Source: Paracoccaceae bacterium
GTDB taxonomy: Bacteria > Pseudomonadota > Alphaproteobacteria > Rhodobacterales > Rhodobacteraceae
NCBI GenBank assembly: GCA_026417295.1
Contig: JAOADN010000014.1
Span: 1-44,337 of the forward strand
Direction: 5' to 3'
Length of the DNA stretch: 44,337 nt
In this document: positions 9,382 through 16,936 of the stretch, in pieces
Layout of the letters: each line of letters begins with the position of its first letter
How positions within the stretch are numbered: the first letter of the stretch is position 1
Position numbers and translations under genes: made by a program
Notes under the pieces: model-generated
Told to the model about the DNA's origin: nothing
The model's input: only the letters and a program-made list of their open reading frames with translations
Databases searched by the model: none

Positions 9382-10317
9382 ATGAGCTGGAACCCCGCGC
9401 TCGACCCCGCACTGCCCCCGGGCGACGCCCTCGATGCGATCGAGACGGTGATCGTTCCCCGCGCCCGCGACCTCGGCGGGTTCGAGGTGCGCCGCGCCCT
9501 GCCGGCGCCGCGGCGGCAGATGGTCGGACCCTTCATCTTCTTCGACCAGTTCGGCCCGGCCGAGTTCCTGAAGGGGCAGGGGATCGACGTCCGCCCCCAT
9601 CCCCATATCGGGCTGGCGACGGTGACCTACCTCTTCCGCGGCCGGATGCATCACCGCGATTCGCTCGGCACCGACTGCTGGATCGATCCGGGGGCGGTCA
9701 ACTGGATGGTCGCCGGCCACGGCATCACCCATTCCGAACGCACCGACGGCCCCCTGCGCGACAGCGGCCAGACGCTCTACGGCATCCAGACCTGGGTCGC
9801 GCTGCCCGACGGGAAGGAGGACACGCCCCCCCGCTTCGAGCAGGCCGCCGCCGCGGCGCTGCCGGTGCTGCGGGGCAGGGGCAAGACGGTGCGCCTGATC
9901 CTCGGCGATGCCTGGGGCGCGCGTTCGCCGGTCACCGTCGCCTCCGAGACCTTCTACGCCGATGCCGTGCTCGATCCCGGCGCGGCGATCCCCCTGCCCG
10001 ACGGGCACGAGGACCGCGCCGCCTTCGTGCTCGAGGGCGCGGTCGAGATCGCGGGCGACAGTTTCGCGGCCGGCCGCATGATGGTCTTCCGCCCCGGCGA
10101 CCGGCTTTCGCTGAAGGCCGGGCCGGCGGGGGCGCGCGTCCTGCTGCTCGGCGGCGCCACCCTCGGGCCGCGGTACATCTGGTGGAACTTCGTCGCCTCC
10201 TCGCGCGAAAGGATCGAGGCCGCTAAGGAGGCCTGGCGCGCCGGCGACTGGCAGCACGGGCGCTTCCGCCTGCCGCCCGGCGACGACGCCGAATTCATCC
10301 CCGCACCCGAGGGCTGA
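9382..10317 (+). CDS. Pirin family protein
   Basis: A protein of 311 residues with two cupin domains. The N-terminal pirin signature is clear: GPFIFFDQFGPAEF, then RPHPHIGLATVTYLFRG, WMVAGHGITHSER and LYGIQTWVALP. The metal ligands of the family are present as H73, H75, H117 and E119. The C-terminal cupin (pirin_C) follows with GRMMVFRPGDRLSLKAG and LLLGGATLGPRYIWWNFV. Some pirins have quercetin dioxygenase or redox-sensing activity; which applies here cannot be told. The ATG has a GGAGAGGCGCC leader. It stands alone between two tRNA genes. Confidence 0.92.
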   Translation: MSWNPALDPALPPGDALDAIETVIVPRARDLGGFEVRRALPAPRRQMVGPFIFFDQFGPAEFLKGQGIDVRPHPHIGLATVTYLFRGRMHHRDSLGTDCWIDPGAVNWMVAGHGITHSERTDGPLRDSGQTLYGIQTWVALPDGKEDTPPRFEQAAAAALPVLRGRGKTVRLILGDAWGARSPVTVASETFYADAVLDPGAAIPLPDGHEDRAAFVLEGAVEIAGDSFAAGRMMVFRPGDRLSLKAGPAGARVLLLGGATLGPRYIWWNFVASSRERIEAAKEAWRAGDWQHGRFRLPPGDDAEFIPAPEG

Positions 10318-10404
10318 CGGCAGCGGCAGCGGGCGCTTGACGGCGCGCCGCAAGCCCCCTATGACGCCCCCCACGCCCGGACGATGGTTCCGGCGGGCAA
10401 GCGC

Positions 10405-10481
10405 GCGGTGGTAGCTCAGTCGGTTAGAGTACCGGCCTGTCACGCCGGGGGTCGCGGGTTCGAGCCCCGTCCACCGCGCCA
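10405..10481 (+). tRNA. tRNA-Asp (anticodon GUC)
   Basis: Acceptor GCGGTGG/CCACCGC, anticodon stem CCGGC/GCCGG with loop CTGTCAC (anticodon at 10439-10441), a TTCGAGC T loop, discriminator G and encoded CCA. The GUN anticodon makes it a substrate of the queuosine pathway, two enzymes of which (Tgt, QueA) are in the window. Confidence 0.96.
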
Positions 10482-10667
10482 GCCCCGCAGGACCCCTCCG
10501 GGCGTCTCCGCTTTCCCGGCACCTTCGATGCGCCGCTGACGGCCGGCGCCGGCCCCCGCGGCCTTGGGGCTCCCGTCATTCCCGGGCATCGCCGGCGGAT
10601 CGCGCCGGAGTCGCGTGATCGTTTCAGGTGCATTCACGATCCGCCACATCCGGTCACGCGGCCGTGA

Positions 10668-10681
10668 TTGACCTGGGTCAA
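10668..10681. promoter_or_regulatory. FnrL/FNR-type box in the leader region of the first DUF1344 gene
   Basis: TTGACCTGGGTCAA is a perfect TTGAC-N4-GTCAA palindrome, the half-site form preferred by FnrL-type regulators of Rhodobacter-like bacteria. It lies in a gene-free stretch, about 260 bp before the DUF1344 start codon. The nearest gene downstream is that DUF1344 gene; the target is inferred. Confidence 0.5.
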
Positions 10682-10705
10682 CCCCGCGCCGCAACCGTCA
10701 GCAAA

Positions 10706-10715
10706 CGTGATCACA
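10706..10715. repeat. GTGATCAC palindrome, copy 1
   Basis: CGTGATCACA in the gene-free stretch after tRNA-Asp. A reverse-oriented copy occurs 88 bp downstream; together they could be a paired operator. Confidence 0.4.
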
Positions 10716-10802
10716 GAAGGCGAGGATCAGCGGTCGCCCGCCCACGCCCCACGCAAGGAAGTTGCACCGGGCACGCCGCGTCACCGTCCCGTGTCCATGC
10801 CT

Positions 10803-10812
10803 TGTGATCACG
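10803..10812. repeat. GTGATCAC palindrome, copy 2 (inverted)
   Basis: TGTGATCACG is the reverse complement of the copy upstream, and both are flanked by similar purine-rich bases (AGAAGG, GGAAAGG). It lies 23 bp before the foldable element of the first DUF1344 gene. Confidence 0.4.
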
Positions 10813-10834
10813 GAAAGGACGGGCATCTCGGAAG

Positions 10835-10899
10835 CGAAGCCACGATCCGACCGGCACGGGTCGCGACGGCCGGTCAGGCCGGTGGCGGGGATGGCTTCG
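10835..10899 (+). ncRNA. Candidate structured 5' leader element, copy 0 (divergent)
   Basis: CGAAGCCA at the 5' end pairs with TGGCTTCG at the 3' end (8 bp). Inside, GACCGGC pairs with GCCGGTC (7 bp, 13-nt loop). The layout equals the two better conserved copies upstream of the other DUF1344 genes. At the inner end of the outer helix an A-T pair here replaces G-C there, which is a compensatory change. It ends 40 nt before the ATG. Upstream, the gene-free stretch from 10482 also holds the FnrL-type box and two GTGATCAC palindromes; I see no gene in it. Confidence 0.45.
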
Positions 10900-10939
10900 T
10901 TCGGGGGCGCTGCCGGGTTCCGGCGATGGGGGGTGAAAG

Positions 10940-11206
10940 ATGCGTTCGGGAATTCTCTCCGCGATCGTCGCGGTCGGACTTCCGGCTTCCGGTGCGGCCT
11001 TCGCACATGAGCTTTCGACCGTGAAGATCAAGTCCATCGACCATGGCGCGATGCCGCTGACGGCCGAGGACGGGACCGTCCTCCGTTTCGATGCATCGAC
11101 GAAGAAGCTGCTCGAGGGCCTGACCCCGGGCAACGTCGTCGCGATCATGTGGGAGAACGCGGACGGGATCGACCATCACGTCGCGGCCCTGTCGACCGGG
11201 ATGTGA
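10940..11206 (+). CDS. DUF1344 family secreted protein, copy 1
   Basis: A protein of 88 residues. A signal peptide (MRSGILSAIVAVGLPASGAAFA) is followed by a small beta-rich domain, ELSTVKIKSIDHGAMPLTAEDG then LLEGLTPGNVVAIMWENADG. DUF1344 proteins are short periplasmic proteins of unknown function common in alphaproteobacteria. This is the most divergent of three tandem copies: it lacks the VTLDNG block of the others and has a HELS mature start. It has its own terminator and upstream foldable element. A GGGGGGTGAAAG leader precedes the ATG. Confidence 0.75.
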   Translation: MRSGILSAIVAVGLPASGAAFAHELSTVKIKSIDHGAMPLTAEDGTVLRFDASTKKLLEGLTPGNVVAIMWENADGIDHHVAALSTGM

Positions 11207-11243
11207 GCGATCCCCGTCCGGGGGTGGTGCTGGAACGAGTGCC

Positions 11244-11279
11244 GGGCGGGGGTCGGAAGATCCCCGCCCTTTCCGTTTC
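11244..11279 (+). terminator. Terminator of DUF1344 copy 1
   Basis: GGGCGGGG pairs with CCCCGCCC (8 bp, 10-nt loop), followed directly by TTTCCGTTT. It begins 38 nt after the stop codon and isolates this gene from the next copy. Confidence 0.65.
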
Positions 11280-11540
11280 CGCGTCGCGCGGGGCCGGCCC
11301 CGGCCCCGGGGCGGGCGGCACCCGTCGCGCCAGGTTTCAGGAACGGCGCGGCAGCCTCACCAATCGTCAAGCCGGTGTGACGGGCGCGGCCCGCGCCCAA
11401 CGCGGCCGGACCCAGCCAAACACCGCGCCGGCGCCGCCTCCCGGGCCGGCCGGCAGGTGCGGGTGCGCGCATCCTCACATCCGATCAGGTCGCGGTGCGC
11501 CGGCATTTCATCGCCGCCCGGGAAGTGGCACATCCTGACG

Positions 11541-11610
11541 CGAAGCCGGGACCTGCCGGGCGGACAGCGAAACACGCGGCCCGCCGACGCGACAGGCCGG
11601 GACGGCTTCG
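11541..11610 (+). ncRNA. Candidate structured 5' leader element, copy A
   Basis: Outer helix CGAAGCCG/CGGCTTCG, then CCTG/CAGG, then an inner GC-rich helix (GGCGG/CCGCC region) closed by a loop containing AGCGAAACA. Over 74 ungapped positions I count 67 identical to copy B, more than the two downstream proteins share. Weaker similarity (ATTTCA, GTGGCACATCC) extends about 60 nt further upstream. It ends 48 nt before the ATG of DUF1344 copy 2. The rest of 11207-11658 holds only the terminator of copy 1; no other gene is seen. Confidence 0.55.
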
Positions 11611-11658
11611 CCGGTTGCGGCCGGGCAGCAGCCCGGTCGCCAGAAGAGGTTCCCCATC

Positions 11659-11928
11659 ATGCGCAGTTCGATGTTCCCCGCGATTCTCGTCCTCTCGGCC
11701 GGTCTGGCCGGGGCGGCCTTCGCCAGCCCGGTCGACGTCCAGGGCCGGATCAAGGCCTTCGACGAAAGCGCGCGGACCGTGACGCTGGACAACGGCAAGG
11801 CCTATGTCTTCCCGCAGGATTTCGACTGGACGACGCTGCATGGCTTCCGCGTCGGCGACAAGGTCGTCCTCGTGGTCGAGCAGGACGGCAGCCAGCTGGA
11901 GGTCCAGTCCATCGCGCCCGCCGCCTGA
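11659..11928 (+). CDS. DUF1344 family secreted protein, copy 2
   Basis: A protein of 89 residues: signal peptide (MRSSMFPAILVLSAGLAGAAFA), then DVQGRIKAFDESARTVTLDNGKAYVFP, a WTTLHGFRVGDKVVLVVEQDG segment and a short tail. The mature part looks like a small beta-barrel, typical of DUF1344. It resembles copy 3 most (ILxxSxGLxGAAFAS, VTLDNG-x-Y, VGxKV). AGAGG lies upstream of the ATG. It is a single-gene unit with a structured leader and a perfect 11-bp terminator stem. Function is unknown; a periplasmic ligand-binding or stress role is only a guess. Confidence 0.8.
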   Translation: MRSSMFPAILVLSAGLAGAAFASPVDVQGRIKAFDESARTVTLDNGKAYVFPQDFDWTTLHGFRVGDKVVLVVEQDGSQLEVQSIAPAA

Positions 11929-11950
11929 CGCGGCCGCACCGCACGCCACC

Positions 11951-11980
11951 GAAGGGGGCCCTCGGGCCCCCTTCCGCATT
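11951..11980 (+). terminator. Terminator of DUF1344 copy 2
   Basis: GAAGGGGGCCC pairs perfectly with GGGCCCCCTTC (11 bp, 2-nt TC centre), followed by CGCATTT. It starts 22 nt after the stop codon. Confidence 0.65.
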
Positions 11981-12287
11981 TCCCGGCCGGGGTGGCGCCT
12001 GGCCCAGCCGATTCTCCGCGCGTCCTGCCGCTTCCCTCTCCCCGCTCCCCGAGTCGCCGCGCGCCGCCCGCCCCCGTGTTACAGGCGCCGCGCCGGCCCT
12101 TCACCGCCCCTCCCGCCGCAGTGATCCGCCGTGGTTCGTGGTGAACCCCAGATTACTCTGCGAAATCAGTATCTTGCCGCGCTGCCTGCCGGGCGGCGCT
12201 GACGCTGCGTCAGGGGCCGGCTCGCGGCCCATCAGCTCCGCATGCCCCCGGATTTCAAGCGGCCGCGGCCTGTGGCACATCCGTTCC

Positions 12288-12356
12288 CGAAGCCGGGGCC
12301 TGCCGGACGGACAGCGAAACAAGGGGTCCGCCGACGCGACAGGCCAGGACGGCTTC
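12288..12356 (+). ncRNA. Candidate structured 5' leader element, copy B
   Basis: GAAGCCG/CGGCTTC outer helix, CCTG/CAGG, and an inner helix in which CGGAC pairs with GTCCG. The inner helix differs from copy A by paired substitutions (one A-T pair here against an A-C mismatch there, and G-C there against A-C here), so it is supported but not fully compensatory. It ends 49 nt before the ATG of copy 3. The preceding gene-free stretch from 11981 includes a less GC-rich segment near 12130-12180 with GGTTC-GTGGT-GAACC, possibly promoter DNA; nothing else is recognised. Confidence 0.55.
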
Positions 12357-12405
12357 ACCGGACATCCCCCGGCCCCGGCCGGGGCATCCATCGGAGTTCA
12401 AGACC

Positions 12406-12663
12406 ATGCGCAAGTTCATCCTGCCCGCGATCCTCGCGGTCTCTGTCGGCCTGACGGGCGCCGCCTTCGCCAGCACGACGACGATGGGCACGATCAAGTC
12501 CATCGACACCAAGGCGATGTCTGTGACGCTCGACAACGGGCAGGTCTACCTGCTGCCGCCCGGCTTCAAGCTGAACACGCTCAAGGTCGGCGAGAAGGTC
12601 AGCGTCATCTGGACCGAGAAGAACGGCAAGTACGAGGCAAGCGCGGTCACGGCGGCCAGCTGA
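12406..12663 (+). CDS. DUF1344 family secreted protein, copy 3
   Basis: A protein of 85 residues: signal peptide (MRKFILPAILAVSVGLTGAAFA), then TTTMGTIKSIDTKAMSVTLDNG, YLLPPGFKLNTLKVGEKVSVIW and an EKNGKYEASAVTAAS end. This is the most typical DUF1344 sequence of the three. GGAG precedes the ATG by 11 nt. It ends 52 bp from the convergent dipeptidase gene with a shared terminator between them. The three copies probably arose by tandem duplication and have since diverged strongly at the protein level. Confidence 0.82.
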   Translation: MRKFILPAILAVSVGLTGAAFASTTTMGTIKSIDTKAMSVTLDNGQVYLLPPGFKLNTLKVGEKVSVIWTEKNGKYEASAVTAAS

Positions 12664-12686
12664 CGGCGCAACGGTGAAGGGTGTGC

Positions 12687-12716
12687 GGCGGGGGCCTCCG
12701 GGCCCCCGCCTGTCTT
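12687..12716. terminator. Bidirectional terminator between DUF1344 copy 3 and the dipeptidase gene
   Basis: GGCGGGGGCC pairs perfectly with GGCCCCCGCC (10 bp, TCCG loop), followed by TGTCTT on the plus strand. The two genes converge on it. Confidence 0.7.
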
Positions 12717-14101
12717 CATCCGGCCAGCCGCGCCAGGATGCGCGCCCAGGACCTGATCCCCTTGTGGAAGCATTCCAGGTCGTATTTCTCGTTGGGGCTG
12801 TGGATCTGGTCGTCGTCGCGGGCGAAGCCGATCAGCATCGCGTCCATCCCCAGCTCGGTCTTGAAGTAGCCCGCGATCGGGATCGACCCGCCGCAGCCGA
12901 TGAAGGCCGCCGGTCGCCCCCATTCCTCGCCCAGCGCCTGCCGGGCGGCCTCGAAGGCGGGGTCCGACACATCCATCACCCCGGCCGGCGATCCCTTGGC
13001 GCCGTGGAAGGCGACGTCGCAGTCGAAGGGGATCATCGTGCGGACGTGATTGCGGAAGTTCTCGCGCAGCCGCTCGGGATCCTGCCCCGGCACCAGCCGG
13101 AACGAGATCTTCATCTCCGCCTTCGAGGGCAGCACGGTCTTGAACCCCTCGCCCGTATAGCCGCCGCGGATGCCGTTCACCTCGCAGGTCGGGCGTGACC
13201 ACAGCATCTCCAGCGGCGTGCGGTCGTGCTCGCCTGCCGGCACCGACAGGCCGACATCGCCCAGGAACTTCGCGTGATCGAAACGCAGCGCCTGCCACTG
13301 CGCGCGCACCGCCTCGGGCAGCTCGGTCACGCCGTCGTAGAAGCCCGGCACGGTGATGCGGCCCTGCTCGTCGTGCAGCGAGGCGATGATCCGGGCAAGG
13401 ACGCGGATCGGGTTCATCGCCGCCCCGCCGTAGCTGCCCGAATGCAGGTCGCGGTCGGGGCCGGTGATGACGACCTCCTCGGCCAGAAGGCCGCGCAGCA
13501 TGGTGGTGATGGCCGGGACGTGATCCTCGAACAGGCCGGTGTCGCAGATCAGCGCCAGGTCGGCGCGAAGCTCGCCCGCATGCTCGCGCATGAACGGGAT
13601 GAGCGAGGGCGAGCCCGATTCCTCCTCGCCTTCCAGGAACACGGTCAGCCGGCAGGGCAGGCTGCCGTGGACATGTTTCCAGGCGCGGCAGGCCTCGATG
13701 AAGGTCATGAGCTGCCCCTTGTCGTCCGAGGCGCCGCGCCCGCGGATCACCCGCCCCCGCGGCGTCTCCTCGATCGCCGGGTCGAAGGGGTCGCGATGCC
13801 ACAGATCCAGGGGATCGACCGGCTGCACGTCGTAATGGCCGTAGAACAGCAGGTGCCGCCCCGTGCCGCCGGCAGGCCCCTCGCCATGCCCGACGACCAT
13901 CGGATGGCCCGGCGTCGGCCGCACCCCGGCGCGGAAGCCCAGCCCGGCCAGGTCCGCCGCCAGCCATTCGGCGGCCCGCGCGCAGTCCGCGCGATAGGCC
14001 GGATCGGTCGAGACCGAGGGGATGCGCAACAGGCCGAAAAGCCGCTCCGTCGCCTCGGGCAGGGTATCGTCGATTCGTCTCAGCACGGCGTCGAGGGACA
14101 T
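12716..14101 (-). CDS. M20/M28-type dipeptidase (peptidase M20 family)
   Basis: A cytoplasmic metallopeptidase of 461 residues, similar to the Xaa-His/CNDP-like dipeptidases. Metal-site motifs: FYGHYDVQP (H89, D91), GRGASDDKG (D126), LEGEEESGS (E159 as general base, E160 as ligand), ALICDTG, and a C-terminal DDQIHSPNEKYDLECF with the last His ligand. The dimerisation (lid) domain lies between about 210 and 350 with DLHSGSYGGAAMNP. The length fits the family. The ATG gives the usual N-terminus MSLDAVLRRIDDTLPEATERL. It is divergent from the rodZ-like gene across a 283-bp gap that should hold both promoters. Substrate unknown. Confidence 0.93.
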   Translation of the reverse strand: MSLDAVLRRIDDTLPEATERLFGLLRIPSVSTDPAYRADCARAAEWLAADLAGLGFRAGVRPTPGHPMVVGHGEGPAGGTGRHLLFYGHYDVQPVDPLDLWHRDPFDPAIEETPRGRVIRGRGASDDKGQLMTFIEACRAWKHVHGSLPCRLTVFLEGEEESGSPSLIPFMREHAGELRADLALICDTGLFEDHVPAITTMLRGLLAEEVVITGPDRDLHSGSYGGAAMNPIRVLARIIASLHDEQGRITVPGFYDGVTELPEAVRAQWQALRFDHAKFLGDVGLSVPAGEHDRTPLEMLWSRPTCEVNGIRGGYTGEGFKTVLPSKAEMKISFRLVPGQDPERLRENFRNHVRTMIPFDCDVAFHGAKGSPAGVMDVSDPAFEAARQALGEEWGRPAAFIGCGGSIPIAGYFKTELGMDAMLIGFARDDDQIHSPNEKYDLECFHKGIRSWARILARLAG

Positions 14102-14384
14102 TCCGGGTGCTCCGCTGCGGTTCGGTCCCCGCAGCCTAGCAGCGGCGCGCGCACGGTCCAGTGCCGGACCGCTTCCGGCCCCGCTTCCGCCCCCGCCTCC
14201 GGCGCCGCGGCGGGCCGGTGCGCGGCCCTGCCGGAAAACTGGGCCAAAGCGCGCTGAATGCCCGATATTGGGGTTTCTGCGGTCGCATTGCACCTTGCCC
14301 TGTGCTAAGAAATTCCCAATAGGTCGGCGCGGTCGGGGGCGAATCGTCGGCCGCTGGGGACAGAAGGATCAGGGGCAGGGCCGG

Positions 14385-15641
14385 ATGATCGGGCGAAGGG
14401 TCGAACCTTCGACGGACGGGGCGGACAGACCGCGCGGGTTCGATGCCTTCGAACTGCGTCTCGGCGACGTGATGCGGGGCGAACGGGCGACGCTCGCCAA
14501 GTCGCTGCTCGACGTCCAGCGCGAGCTGCGCATCAAGGCCAGCTACATCGCCGCGATCGAGAACTGCGATCCCTCGGCCTTCGAGACGCCGGGCTTCATC
14601 GCCGGCTATGTCCGCTCCTACGCGCGCTATCTCGGGCTCGATCCCGAATGGGCCTACCGCCGCTTCTGCGAGGAGTCGGGCTTCGCCGTGGCCGACGGCA
14701 TGTCGGCCGCCGCCTCGGGCCCGGCCAAGGCGGCGCGCAAGGTCGAATACGACGACCCGCTGGCCAATCCGAACGCGATCTTCGTGCCGCGCGCCGAGTC
14801 CGTGTTCGCCGGCATCCAGCCCGGCGCCGTCGGCTCGATCCTCGTCCTGCTCCTGCTGATCGGCGTCATCGGCTACGGCGGCTGGCGCGTCCTGCAGGAG
14901 GTGCAGCGCGTCACGCTCGCCCCGATCGACCAGTCGCCCGACGTGGTGGCCGAGCTCGACCCCCTCGCAGGCGCACGCCGCGCCATGGGCACCGCCCAGG
15001 ACGGCGCGGCCGAATCCGCGCCCCTCGCCGTCGCCGGCGGGGCCGCGCCCGCCTCGGCCGAGGCGCTCGACCGGCTCTATCGCCCGCAGGCGCTCGACGT
15101 GCCCGTCCTCGTGGCGCGCGATGGCCCCATCGCCGCCATCGACCCGGCCTCGGTCGGCGTCCTGCCCGACACGCGCTCGGCCACCGACGATGCGGTCGCC
15201 GCGGCGCTCGCCGACACGACGCCGCTCGGCTCGACCCCCGTCCAGGTCGTCGCGCCCGATGCGCCCGAGCTCGAGCTCCTCGCCGTGCGCCCGGCCTGGG
15301 TGCGGGTCCAGGCGGCCGACGGGACGGTGATCTTCGAGAAGATCCTCGATGCCGGCGAACGCTACACCCTGCCCAAGACCGAAGAGCCGCCGGTCCTGCG
15401 CGTCGGCGAATCCGGGGCGCTCTACTTCGCCGTCAACGGCCAGACCTACGGCCCTGCCGGGCCGGACGGGGTGGTGACAAAGAACGTCAAGCTCTCGCCC
15501 GACGCGCTGGTGCAGACCTATGCGCTGGCCGACCTGTCGCGCGACGCCGACCTTGCGCGCTACGTCGCCGTGGCCCAGGCCGACATCCCCGGCTCGGCCA
15601 GCCCGGCGGGGCTCGATCCGCTGGCCGGCCCCTCCCAGTAG
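14385..15641 (+). CDS. RodZ-like cytoskeleton-linked protein (HTH plus DUF4115)
   Basis: A protein of 418 residues. A cytoplasmic HTH_25 domain at about 22-90 (LGDVMRGERATLAKSLLDVQ, then TPGFIAGYVRSYARYLGLD), one membrane segment at 148-170 (ILVLLLLIGVIGYGGW), a long Ala/Pro/Asp-rich periplasmic linker, and a C-terminal DUF4115 domain (RPAWVRVQAADGTVIFEKIL, then YTLPKTEEPPVLRVGESG). This is the RodZ architecture; RodZ links MreB to the membrane and helps keep rod shape. The ATG is preceded by AGGGGCAGGG. ispG follows 78 bp downstream, a common pairing in this group. A GCTAAG motif lies about 80 bp upstream. Confidence 0.85.
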   Translation: MIGRRVEPSTDGADRPRGFDAFELRLGDVMRGERATLAKSLLDVQRELRIKASYIAAIENCDPSAFETPGFIAGYVRSYARYLGLDPEWAYRRFCEESGFAVADGMSAAASGPAKAARKVEYDDPLANPNAIFVPRAESVFAGIQPGAVGSILVLLLLIGVIGYGGWRVLQEVQRVTLAPIDQSPDVVAELDPLAGARRAMGTAQDGAAESAPLAVAGGAAPASAEALDRLYRPQALDVPVLVARDGPIAAIDPASVGVLPDTRSATDDAVAAALADTTPLGSTPVQVVAPDAPELELLAVRPAWVRVQAADGTVIFEKILDAGERYTLPKTEEPPVLRVGESGALYFAVNGQTYGPAGPDGVVTKNVKLSPDALVQTYALADLSRDADLARYVAVAQADIPGSASPAGLDPLAGPSQ

Positions 15642-15719
15642 ACAGCGCCCCCTTTCGCGCCGGGCGGGCAGGCGCTATCTCGGGGCGGCAAAGGTCCTTC
15701 AGCCGGAAAGGCGCGGTCC

Positions 15720-16847
15720 ATGTCGCTCAATCCCGTCCGGCCGTGGCGCAACATCTACCGCCGGAAGTCCCGCCAGATCATGGTGGGCAGGGTCGCCGTG
15801 GGCGGCGATGCGCCGATCAGCGTGCAGACGATGACCAACACGCTGACGACCGATGTCGCCGCCACGATCGAGCAGGTCAGCCGCTGCGCCGTGGCCGGCG
15901 CCGACATCGTGCGCGTCTCGACGCCGGACGAGGACAGCACGCGCGCCCTGCGCGAGATCGTCGCCGAAAGCCCGGTGCCGATCGTCGCCGACATCCATTT
16001 CCACTACCGCCGCGCCATCGAGGCGGCCGAGGCGGGCGCGGCCTGCCTCCGGATCAATCCCGGCAACATCGGCTCGGCCGAGCGCGTGCGCGAGGTCGTC
16101 CGCGCCGCGCGCGACCACGGCTGTTCGATCCGCATCGGGGTGAACGCGGGCAGCCTCGAGAAACACCTGCTCGAGAAATACGGCGAGCCCTGCCCCGAGG
16201 CGATGGTCGAAAGCGCGCTCGACCACATCAAGCTCCTGCAGGACAACGACTTCCACGAGTTCAAGATCAGCTGCAAGGCCTCCGACGTGTTCCTGGCGGC
16301 GGCCGCCTACCAGAAGCTTGCCGAGGTGACGGATGCCCCCATCCATCTCGGGATCACCGAGGCGGGGGGCCTCGTCTCGGGCACGGTCAAGTCGGCGATC
16401 GGGCTCGGCAACCTCCTGTGGATGGGCATCGGCGACACGATCCGCGTCAGCCTCTCGGCCGATCCGGTCGAGGAGGTGAAGGTCGGCTACGAGATCCTGA
16501 AATCGCTCGGCCTGCGCCACCGCGGCGTCACCATCATCTCCTGCCCCTCCTGCGCGCGGCAGGGCTTCGACGTCATCAGGACGGTCGCAGCACTCGAGGA
16601 ACGGCTGGCGCATGTCACCACCTCGATGAGCCTCTCGATCATCGGCTGCGTGGTCAACGGCCCGGGCGAGGCGCTGATGACCGACATCGGCTTCACCGGC
16701 GGCGGGGCAGGGGCGGGCATGGTCTACCTTGCGGGCCGGCAGAGCCACAAGATGACCAATGACCAGATGATCGACCACATCGTCGAGCTGGTCGAGAAGA
16801 AGGCCGCCGAGATCGAGGCCGCAGCGACGGCCGCGGCCGCCGAGTAA
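15720..16847 (+). CDS. ispG: 4-hydroxy-3-methylbut-2-en-1-yl diphosphate synthase (IspG/GcpE)
   Basis: An enzyme of 375 residues of the MEP isoprenoid pathway. It converts MEcPP to HMBPP using a [4Fe-4S] cluster. The N-terminal TIM barrel is recognisable ([12 protein letters not shown], then [20 protein letters not shown] and RINPGNIG). The cluster ligands are C275 and C278 (CPSC) and C310 ([11 protein letters not shown]), with E317 as the fourth ligand, matching the E. coli spacing. It ends in an Ala/Glu-rich tail. No other MEP gene is in the window. A GCTATC motif lies about 45 bp before the ATG, so it may have its own promoter besides read-through from the rodZ-like gene. Confidence 0.97.
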   Translation: MSLNPVRPWRNIYRRKSRQIMVGRVAVGGDAPISVQTMTNTLTTDVAATIEQVSRCAVAGADIVRVSTPDEDSTRALREIVAESPVPIVADIHFHYRRAIEAAEAGAACLRINPGNIGSAERVREVVRAARDHGCSIRIGVNAGSLEKHLLEKYGEPCPEAMVESALDHIKLLQDNDFHEFKISCKASDVFLAAAAYQKLAEVTDAPIHLGITEAGGLVSGTVKSAIGLGNLLWMGIGDTIRVSLSADPVEEVKVGYEILKSLGLRHRGVTIISCPSCARQGFDVIRTVAALEERLAHVTTSMSLSIIGCVVNGPGEALMTDIGFTGGGAGAGMVYLAGRQSHKMTNDQMIDHIVELVEKKAAEIEAAATAAAAE

Positions 16848-16936
16848 CACGGGGTTTGTCCGGGCGGCACGGTCCGGGGCATAATCGCCTGCGAAGGACC
16901 GAATCGCCCGGCCTTCGCCGGGCAGGGGGGTGTCCC

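Noticed and set aside
11526-11545. Sigma-54 promoter suggested by TGGCAC before copies A and B
   Set aside because: The GG and GC doublets are not separated by the required 10 nt in copy A, and copy B has no GC at all at the -12 position.
11541-11610. Cobalamin riboswitch, because AGCCGGGACCTGCC resembles the B12 box
   Set aside because: Two central bases of the B12 box are missing, the GCCACTG and CCGCAACTG cores are absent, and the segment pairs within its own hairpin. The downstream genes have no cobalamin link.
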